Translations under genes and position numbers: made by a program
The notes under the pieces: model-generated
What the model was told of the DNA's origin: nothing
The model's input: the letters and a program-made list of their open reading frames with translations, nothing else
Database searches by the model: none
Shown: positions 7,932-12,418 of the stretch, in pieces
Position numbering within the stretch: the first letter of the stretch is position 1
How the letters are laid out: every line of letters begins with the position of its first letter
NCBI GenBank assembly: GCA_027064485.1
Contig: JAMOPR010000136.1
Location: 1-12,418 of the forward strand
Source: Desulfurobacteriaceae bacterium
GTDB lineage: Bacteria; Aquificota; Aquificia; Desulfurobacteriales; Desulfurobacteriaceae
Reading direction: 5' to 3'
DNA: 12,418 nt

Positions 7932-8313
7932 GAGCACCTCTTTGACCGTATTTCTTCCTTTCTTTGATTCTTGCGTCCCTTGTGAGGAATCCTGCTTTTT
8001 TGAGGGTTGGCCTGAGTTCAGGATTGAAGGCTAAAAGAGCTTTTGCGATGCCGTATTTGATGGCGTCGGCTTGGGCGGATTTTCCACCCCCTTTGACTGT
8101 GCATAGAACATCAAATCTTCCTGCTGTGCCAGTTACGTTAAATGGTTGTTCCATAATTTTAAGAAGAGTAAGCCTTCCAAAATATTCAGGTGCGGATATT
8201 GTTTTGTTTTTTGATATTTTGATTGTTATGTTTCCTTGACCATTTGGTATAAGCCAAACTCTTGCTATAGCTGTTTTTCTTTTTCCTGTTCCGTAATATC
8301 TAATTTCTGCCAT
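7903..8313 (-). CDS. rpsI: 30S ribosomal protein S9
   Basis: 136-residue ribosomal protein S9 of the small-subunit head. Seen: [16 protein letters not shown] at the N terminus, [21 protein letters not shown] in the middle, and the conserved basic tail ending in SKR, which reaches the P-site tRNA. The ATG at 8313-8311 is preferred over an in-frame ATG at 8325 because GGAGG lies five bases before it and [10 protein letters not shown] matches the family. It begins 11 bases after the rplM stop, the common L13-S9 pair, and its 3' end overlaps the start of argC. Confidence 0.97.
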   Translation of the reverse strand: MAEIRYYGTGKRKTAIARVWLIPNGQGNITIKISKNKTISAPEYFGRLTLLKIMEQPFNVTGTAGRFDVLCTVKGGGKSAQADAIKYGIAKALLAFNPELRPTLKKAGFLTRDARIKERKKYGQRGARARYQWSKR

Positions 8314-8318
8314 TGTTG

Positions 8319-8323
8319 CCTCC
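8319..8323 (-). promoter_or_regulatory. Ribosome binding site deciding the rpsI start
   Basis: GGAGG on the minus strand, five bases before the ATG at 8313-8311. It overlaps the alternative upstream ATG (8325-8323), making that one an unlikely start. Confidence 0.75.
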
Positions 8324-8324
8324 A

Positions 8325-8753
8325 TTAAACTTCAAGGGGTTTGGGGTTTTGTGCTTTATGAGGGTGTTCAGGACCTGCATAAACTTTAAGTCTTTTCATT
8401 CTTCTATCTCTTAATTTGTTTTTAGGAAGCATTCCTCTTACAGCTAACCTTATTACTTCTTCAGGCTTCTTTTCAAGCATTTCTTTAAGAGTTGTTTCTT
8501 TTAAATGTCCCATGTAACCAGTATGCTTGTAGTAAATTTTGTCGGTAAGTTTTTTACCTGTAACGAATACTTTTTCGGCGTTGATTACAACTACGAAATC
8601 TCCTCCATCTACGTGAGGAGTATAAGTGGGCTTGTGTTTACCCATAAGCACTTTGGCTATTTCTGTAGCCAGTCTTCCGAGTGTTTTTCCTGTGGCATCT
8701 ACTATAAACCATTCCCTTTGAACGTCTTCCTTTCTTTGCATAAAGGTTCTCAT
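8325..8753 (-). CDS. rplM: 50S ribosomal protein L13
   Basis: 142-residue L13, an early-assembling large-subunit protein. Seen: [50 protein letters not shown] in order (quoted in part: [16 protein letters not shown] and [16 protein letters not shown]), the [12 protein letters not shown] segment, RGMLPKN and the ending [19 protein letters not shown]. Length is as usual. GGAGG (complement 8761-8766) lies before the ATG. It is the first gene of a minus-strand run rplM-rpsI-argC-K+ channel-DUF6394-like. A promoter at 8817-8845 and a leader hairpin at 8776-8794 lie upstream. Confidence 0.97.
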   Translation of the reverse strand: MRTFMQRKEDVQREWFIVDATGKTLGRLATEIAKVLMGKHKPTYTPHVDGGDFVVVINAEKVFVTGKKLTDKIYYKHTGYMGHLKETTLKEMLEKKPEEVIRLAVRGMLPKNKLRDRRMKRLKVYAGPEHPHKAQNPKPLEV

Positions 8754-8775
8754 TTTTGCTCCTCCGAAATTTAAA

Positions 8776-8794
8776 GGCGTTTTTTGTAAACGCC
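8776..8794 (-). promoter_or_regulatory. Leader hairpin upstream of rplM
   Basis: GGCGTTT and AAACGCC form a perfect 7-bp stem with a five-base loop, about 20 bases before the rplM start and inside the predicted 5' leader. On the rplM strand the stem is followed by TTTAAATTT, so it could act as a weak attenuator or as an autoregulatory L13-binding leader. L13 leaders with autoregulation are known elsewhere; a match to those structures was not tested. Confidence 0.45.
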
Positions 8795-8816
8795 GAAAAT
8801 GTAGCGGGCAGGCGGA

Positions 8817-8845
8817 AATTTACAAAAGAAAGATTGACTTGTCAA
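8817..8845 (-). promoter_or_regulatory. Sigma-70-type promoter for rplM operon
   Basis: On the minus strand the -35 is TTGACA (8845-8840, perfect consensus), the spacer is 17 bases, and the -10 is TAAATT (8822-8817, 4 of 6). Transcription would start near 8810, giving a leader of about 57 bases. The -35 overlaps the -35 of the divergent tRNA promoter. Confidence 0.6.
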
Positions 8846-8867
8846 CCGCTTGTATAAGCACTATATT
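8839..8867 (+). promoter_or_regulatory. Sigma-70-type promoter for tRNA-Ser and SRP RNA
   Basis: TTGTCA (8839-8844, 5 of 6), 17-base spacer, TATATT (8862-8867, 5 of 6). The predicted start near 8874 is about six bases before the tRNA 5' end. It probably drives both tRNA-Ser and the SRP RNA. Confidence 0.7.
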
Positions 8868-8879
8868 TGCTCTGTGCAT

Positions 8880-8974
8880 GGAGGGGTGCCCGAGCCTGGC
8901 TGAAGGGGCACGACTGGAAATCGTGTGTACCCCCACAAGGGGTACCGCGGGTTCGAATCCCGCCCCCTCCGCCA
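8880..8974 (+). tRNA. tRNA-Ser (anticodon GGA)
   Basis: Class II tRNA. Acceptor stem GGAGGGG/CCCCTCC (8880-8886 with 8964-8970), discriminator G, encoded CCA (8972-8974). Anticodon stem CACGA/TCGTG with loop CTGGAAA; anticodon GGA at 8916-8918, reading UCC and UCU serine codons. The long variable arm GTACCCC-ACAA-GGGGTAC is the serine identity feature. T-arm GCGGG-TTCGAAT-CCCGC (8947-8963). It is not a tRNA-Sec: the anticodon is GGA and the acceptor and T stems have ordinary lengths. Confidence 0.99.
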
Positions 8975-8994
8975 TAAAGAAAATGAACAATATT

Positions 8995-9089
8995 GCCGGG
9001 GTCTCCACAACGCCCGTAGGGTGAACCCCGCCAGGCCCGGAAGGGAGCAACGGTAAGCCCGAAGGGCGTGTGTGGTAAGGCTCCGGTTT
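8995..9089 (+). ncRNA. ffs: Small signal recognition particle RNA (4.5S)
   Basis: Contains the conserved domain IV core: GTGAACCCCGCCAGG, the GGAA tetraloop in CCCGGAAGGG, and AGCAACGGTAAGCCC, the binding site of Ffh. The ends pair: GCCGGGG (8995-9001) with CTCCGGT (9081-9087), and CCACAACGCCC (9005-9015) with GGGCGTGTGTGG (9064-9075). It scaffolds Ffh for co-translational membrane targeting. It lies 20 bases after tRNA-Ser on the same strand, so the two may be co-transcribed and then processed. Confidence 0.95.
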
Positions 9090-9097
9090 TATTTTTT
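9081..9097 (+). terminator. T-rich 3' end of the SRP RNA transcript
   Basis: The closing strand of the SRP RNA stem (CTCCGG) runs straight into TTTTATTTTTT, so the RNA's own terminal helix plus the T-tract probably acts as an intrinsic terminator. The T-tract overlaps the last codons of hrcA on the other strand. Confidence 0.55.
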
Positions 9098-10114
9098 GAA
9101 TTGTTTGTTAAGTATTATGGTGAAAGCTTTGGCTACATTTTCCACAGTAGGTATTATTTTGGAATAATTCATTCTTTTAGGTCCTATAATTCCTATTACG
9201 CCTCCGTTTTTATCTCCAATGTGAAATCTGCTTACAACTATGCCAAAGGGTTCTAACTCCTTGTATTTGGTTTCGGAGCCTAAAATAACGTTTGTTTCTT
9301 TATCTTCTTCCAGGAAGTTTGTAAGTATGTCCAATAGTAGGTTTTTCTCTTCAAGTATTTCAAGTATGCTTTTCAGCTTTTCTATATCGTTTGCTAAAAT
9401 GTTAACAATGTTTGAAGTTCCGTAGAGTTCTACTTTGTTGATTCCATTGAGAGCAGACAATATTTGAGAGTTTAGCTTAAAGGAGAGTTTAGCAAATTCT
9501 TCGCGAATGGTGTTGATTTCTTCTATTAGTTCTTTCCTTATTTGAGAGATAGTTTTGTTTTTGAATTTAATGGAAAGTTCTTTGGATATCTTTGCAATTT
9601 CTCCTTCGGGAATGGATAGGTTTATGAGTTTATGAACAATGTAATCCGGATAAAAAGCAATTACCAGTAATATTTTGTCATCCGAGATTTTGATGAGGTT
9701 TATATCTTTTACAGTGAGCTTTTCTAAAAAGCTTGCTCCTATTCCTAAGTAACCTGTTGAGTTTTGTAAGAAGTCGAGTAATTTCATTAGAATGTCTTCT
9801 GTTTTTGTTACTCGATTTTGGGATAAATAGTTTAAAAGTTGGTTTACAAGATTATTATTTTCCTTCCCTAATTTAAGGAATTGATGGGTAATATAGACTT
9901 TTAAGCCTTTATCTGTCGGTATTCTACCAGCTGAGGTGTGAGGTTGATATAAAAAGCCCTTTTCTTCCAAATCAGCCATAACGTTTCTTATAGTTGCAGG
10001 ACTTATTTTCATATTGAAAACTTTTTGAACAGTTCTTGAACCTACAGGTTCGCCTGTTCTTATATATAATTCAGTTACCTTTAGCAAGATATCTCTTTCC
10101 CTTTCGGTAAGCAT
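9089..10114 (-). CDS. hrcA: Heat-inducible transcription repressor HrcA
   Basis: 341-residue repressor that classically binds the CIRCE operator to control chaperone genes. Seen: N-terminal winged helix with LTERERDILLKVTELYI, GEPVGSRTV, ISPATIRNVMADLEEKG and the family hallmark HTSAGRIPTDKGLK (59-72), followed by the GAF-like and dimerisation region to NKQFKK. The ATG directly abuts the TAA of the preceding gamma-carbonic anhydrase gene, with GGGAGA just upstream, so the two are probably co-translated. In many bacteria hrcA precedes grpE-dnaK; here it does not. I see no CIRCE element in the window. Its 3' end reaches the end of the SRP RNA gene on the opposite strand. Confidence 0.96.
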   Translation of the reverse strand: MLTERERDILLKVTELYIRTGEPVGSRTVQKVFNMKISPATIRNVMADLEEKGFLYQPHTSAGRIPTDKGLKVYITHQFLKLGKENNNLVNQLLNYLSQNRVTKTEDILMKLLDFLQNSTGYLGIGASFLEKLTVKDINLIKISDDKILLVIAFYPDYIVHKLINLSIPEGEIAKISKELSIKFKNKTISQIRKELIEEINTIREEFAKLSFKLNSQILSALNGINKVELYGTSNIVNILANDIEKLKSILEILEEKNLLLDILTNFLEEDKETNVILGSETKYKELEPFGIVVSRFHIGDKNGGVIGIIGPKRMNYSKIIPTVENVAKAFTIILNKQFKK

Positions 10115-10630
10115 TTAATCTCCCATTTTGAGATATTCATCTTTGTATTTTACATACTTCAAGGCATGTTCTTTTAAGCTTTTAATTTCTTCCTCGGTAA
10201 GTTCTCTAACTATTTTTCCGGGGAAGCCCATTATTAGAACGCCGGAGGGAAATTCTTTGTTGGGAGGAATTAGCGTTCCTGCGGCGACAATGGAATTTTC
10301 GTTTATCACTGCACCGTCTAATATAATCGCTCCGATACCTATAAGACAGTTATCCTTTATTGTGCATCCGTGAAGTTTTACGGCATGTCCTACAGTAACG
10401 TAATTGCCGATAATTGTTGGGTGAGTTTGATTGGTAACGTGAATAACTGAGTTATCTTGAATGGATGTGCACTTTCCTATTTTAATAAAGTTAACGTCAC
10501 CTCTGATAACAGTTCCGAACCAAATGCTACTGTCATCTCCTATTTCCACGTTTCCTATTACTGTGGCGTTTTCTGCTATGAATACTCTTTTGCCCAGCTT
10601 GGGGAAGAAATTGTTGTATTTTTTAATCAT
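10115..10630 (-). CDS. Gamma-class carbonic anhydrase-family protein
   Basis: 171-residue left-handed beta-helix protein (hexapeptide repeats such as VIGNVEIG, IGIGAIILDGAVIN) of the gamma carbonic anhydrase/YrdA/PaaY group. The three zinc-ligand histidines are visible at H64 (VIHV), H82 (VGHAV) and H87 (KLHGC), with the conserved IWFGTVIRGDV before them. It ends with the usual C-terminal helix. It would hydrate CO2 in the cytoplasm, useful to a CO2-fixing organism, but many members have no measurable anhydrase activity, so the substrate stays open. ATG start with GAGGTT upstream. The stop is immediately followed by the hrcA ATG. Confidence 0.92.
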   Translation of the reverse strand: MIKKYNNFFPKLGKRVFIAENATVIGNVEIGDDSSIWFGTVIRGDVNFIKIGKCTSIQDNSVIHVTNQTHPTIIGNYVTVGHAVKLHGCTIKDNCLIGIGAIILDGAVINENSIVAAGTLIPPNKEFPSGVLIMGFPGKIVRELTEEEIKSLKEHALKYVKYKDEYLKMGD

Positions 10631-10764
10631 TTGAGCAACCTCGTTTGGTTTATTTATAAAAATAGGGCTATTAGTTTTTTTTTCAAAGATAAATTTTGGC
10701 GAGTGAAAAAATTAGTAATTAGGATAAGTTATTATCTACTAAAAAGTAAATTAGAAAATTAGTA

Positions 10765-10792
10765 TTGACAACTATCTTAAATTGTTTAAAAT
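10765..10792 (+). promoter_or_regulatory. Strong sigma-70-type promoter for the multihaem cytochrome
   Basis: TTGACA (10765-10770, perfect), 16-base spacer, TAAAAT (10787-10792, 5 of 6). A-rich tracts just upstream (10741-10760) could act as an UP element. Transcription would start near 10799, followed by a leader of about 30 bases with GGAGG at 10817-10821, seven bases before the ATG. Confidence 0.7.
10777..10789. promoter_or_regulatory. Possible operator dyad between -35 and -10
   Basis: TTAAA-TTG-TTTAA is an inverted repeat lying inside the cytochrome promoter spacer. A direct repeat AACTATCT (10770-10777 and 10807-10814) flanks the predicted start. Both are short and the region is AT-rich, so this is a weak suggestion of regulation. 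Confidence 0.25.
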
Positions 10793-10828
10793 TCTCTATA
10801 GAAAAAAACTATCTGCGGAGGTAGTGCT

Positions 10829-12418
10829 ATGCGGAAATGCTTAAGTTTGGTTTTGGGCTTTATGTTAACAAGTGCGATTTCAGCCTATGCGCATCCGGAC
10901 ATTACTCTTAAGGATCAGTTTGGAACGCCTGTAACGGAAAGTCATTTGCCCGTAGATGTAAGGCAGAGTTGTAGCGGGTGTCATGATGTAGATTTCATTG
11001 CTACTGCTTATCACTTCCAGCAAGGAAGGCTTGCAATTCTTTCTGCTGATGTTTACAAGAAGTATTATGAGAAATACGGTGATAAGGTATTTAGAAACGG
11101 GCTTCCAGAAAAGCTAACAAGCCTTGATAAAGGTATGTATGGAAAGCTCTGACCACCTGCTTACCGCCAGTTGGCGCCGGAAAAAGCTACGAATCCTGGA
11201 CTTATGGATTTGACTACACCTGACTTTGCTGGAAAATGTGGTATGTGTCACCCTGGTGGTGGTCCTATGGAAAAAGATAGGGAGGACAACTTCTTGTATG
11301 AAAAATCCTTGGCTGATATTCAGGCAGAGATTGATTCAGGAGAAATCCCCGGTGATTACGTGAAGTGGAGCGGAAAAGAGAAGAAGTTTGTTCCTTTTGA
11401 ATGGAATTTAGAGGTAAATGGTAAGAAAATTCACAACACTATGGCTCCAGCTTGCTTCTACTGCCACTCGGCTAAAGCTTTAAGTAATATAGGAACTGCT
11501 GCCAAAGGGACTTTAATGTTCAGAATGACTCTTACAGGGAAGCTTACTGGTAAAAACTATTTTGCTGCAACTGATACTGTTGGAGGATTGCTCGGAACGG
11601 TTAACGCAACAGGAGCAGTAAATTACGATTCTGCACTTTTTGACAATGAAACTGGTAATTTTGTGGGTTCTAACATAGTAGGAAAAAGTGATTACGCTTG
11701 TGCTCACTGCCACGGAGTATTCCAATTTGACGATTTTGATAACGATGGAAAAGTTACTGGACTTGATTTTGTGAAAGTAGCGAAAGACCCTATGTATGCT
11801 CATCCAGATGCTATGAAAGAAGCAATGGTATGGCAGTTTAATGCTACAAGTAAAAACTATGACGTTCATAAATTGAATAACGTTGGTTGTGCCGATTGTC
11901 ACGCGCCTGTTAACCATGAGTATATAGGGTCGGGTTATTATCCGGGCTCTTCTGTTTTAACACCTTCGCACGACTTTGCTAAAGGTAATGCTGGACCGGC
12001 GTTTGGTGTAATGTGGACTCAGTTAGCTGGAAGTGCAAGCTGCACCAACTGTCACAGTGATTACAAATCTATTCATGATGGAGTATTTGGACCTTCATCT
12101 GTTACAGATGTTCACATGGAGAAGGTCGCATGCACAACTTGTCACATAGGTAAAAAGTATTTCTATAGAGTTAAGTTTATAGACTGGACATTACCTATGT
12201 GGGTAGTTAATGGTAACGCTGACAACATCCAGTTTGCAGGGCTTGATAAGCACGGATATTTATATGGTGACCCTGTTAATGGAAAATACGAAGATATTGC
12301 CCTACTTCCCGAAAGAGACTTTAAGACAGGAAAAGTAGTTTGGAAGTATAAACCTGTGAACGCTATGGGAGTGCTACTGTTTGAAGATAACTCTTCTGGA
12401 GAGTTCAAGCCTGTATTT
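10829..12418 (+). CDS. Multihaem c-type cytochrome, probable selenoprotein (UGA at codon 108), 3' end outside window
   Basis: Exported multihaem cytochrome, 530 codons visible and still open at the edge. A Sec-type signal peptide (about 1-21, MRKCLSLVLGFML then AISAYA) precedes HPDITLKDQ. The single in-frame stop, TGA at 11150-11152, is codon 108; the same frame continues KL-U-PPAYRQLAPEK with no further stop. Seven CXXCH haem motifs: CSGCH 48-52 before the TGA, and CGMCH 137, CFYCH 209, CAHCH 291, CADCH 354, CTNCH 405 and CTTCH 435 after it. All cysteines visible in the mature part are haem cysteines. A calcium-loop motif DFDNDGKVTGLD is at 302-313. A SECIS-like hairpin follows the TGA. Elsewhere in the window (thioredoxin-like, flhB-like) TGA is an ordinary stop. 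Read as a stop it would leave a 107-residue monohaem fragment and orphan six haem sites. The likely role is respiratory electron transfer; partner and acceptor are unknown. The alternative is a recent nonsense mutation or sequencing error. Confidence 0.85.
11150..11187 (+). promoter_or_regulatory. Sec UGA codon with bacterial SECIS-like hairpin
   Basis: The UGA (11150-11152) is followed by an apical stem CGCC/GGCG (11165-11168 with 11173-11176) closing the loop AGUU. The loop G (11170) is 18 bases after the UGA. Published bacterial SECIS models require a G in the first two loop positions, typically 16-37 bases from the UGA, often with GU, as in E. coli fdhF. An outer helix GCUU/AAGC (11159-11162 with 11184-11187) can form around it. 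This would bind SelB and direct selenocysteine insertion. Confidence 0.7.

Noticed and set aside
8853..8858. TATAAG as the tRNA promoter -10, paired with TTGACT at 8834
   Set aside because: The spacer would be only 13 bases; TTGTCA/TATATT with a 17-base spacer is far better.
8820..9050. Minus-strand 76-codon frame containing AEGAGFEPAVP
   Set aside because: It is the antisense of tRNA-Ser and the SRP RNA; this peptide pattern is a well-known spurious translation of tRNA genes.
10405..10412. Plus-strand GCCGATAA resembling a sigma-28 -10
   Set aside because: It lies within the gamma-carbonic anhydrase gene, antisense, with no TAAA at the required spacing and no gene start downstream.
10694..10712. 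GGCGAGTG...TTAG as a degenerate CIRCE half-site
   Set aside because: Only one poor half matches; the TTAGCACTC arm is missing.
11150..11152. TGA as genome-wide reassigned codon (Trp)
   Set aside because: The thioredoxin-like and flhB-like genes end in TGA, and the tryptophans seen in the other genes are encoded by TGG.
11513..11917. Minus-strand 134-codon frame opposite the cytochrome
   Set aside because: Shadow of the cytochrome frame; no recognisable protein or ribosome binding site.
11153..12418. Separate downstream cytochrome gene starting after the TGA (for example ATG at 11204)
   Set aside because: It has no signal peptide, no good ribosome binding site, and exactly the same frame as the upstream part; haem attachment requires export.

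Overview
The window looks like the chromosome of a thermophilic, chemolithotrophic member of the Aquificota, most likely the Desulfurobacteriaceae (Thermovibrio/Desulfurobacterium-like). This placement is inference from AT-rich, tightly packed genes with frequent TTG/GTG starts, Lys/Glu/Ile-rich proteins, the mixture of housekeeping and flagellar-regulation genes, and a large periplasmic multihaem cytochrome. No marker gene was searched.

Layout. Positions 1-1415 (minus) hold the N-terminal half of leucyl-tRNA synthetase, cut by the window edge. Divergent from it is a plus-strand pair, 1483-3266: a membrane-anchored thioredoxin-like protein whose stop overlaps the start of a metallo-beta-lactamase/beta-CASP RNase-family protein. 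This pair converges on glutamyl-tRNA synthetase (minus, 3256-4713). A short FlhB C-terminal-domain homologue (plus, 4784-5044) converges on and overlaps the anti-sigma-28 factor FlgM (minus, 5028-5303). From 8753 down to 5369 a minus-strand series runs rplM - rpsI - argC - K+ channel with RCK/TrkA domains - small membrane protein, with very short gaps or overlaps. FlgM lies at its end but has a good sigma-28-type promoter of its own. At 8817-8867 two back-to-back sigma-70-type promoters share overlapping -35 elements. One fires left into rplM and the other right into tRNA-Ser(GGA) and the small SRP (4.5S) RNA. Then come hrcA and a gamma-class carbonic anhydrase homologue on the minus strand (9089-10630).

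The most striking feature is at the right end. A strong plus-strand promoter (10765-10792) and ribosome binding site precede an exported multihaem c-type cytochrome starting at 10829. Its frame is interrupted once, by a TGA at codon 108 (11150-11152), and then stays open to the window end (530 codons in total). One CXXCH haem motif lies before the TGA and six after it. Starting 12 bases past the TGA is a compact GC hairpin with an AGUU loop, placed as expected for a bacterial SECIS element. I read this gene as a selenocysteine-containing multihaem cytochrome, not as a broken gene; it also carries a canonical calcium-loop motif just after haem 4. The gene continues past the window.

How the genes fit together: most are housekeeping (aminoacylation, ribosome, protein targeting, heat-shock repression, arginine synthesis). 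The flhB-like/flgM pair points to motility control. The cytochrome points to respiratory electron transfer in the periplasm or beyond.
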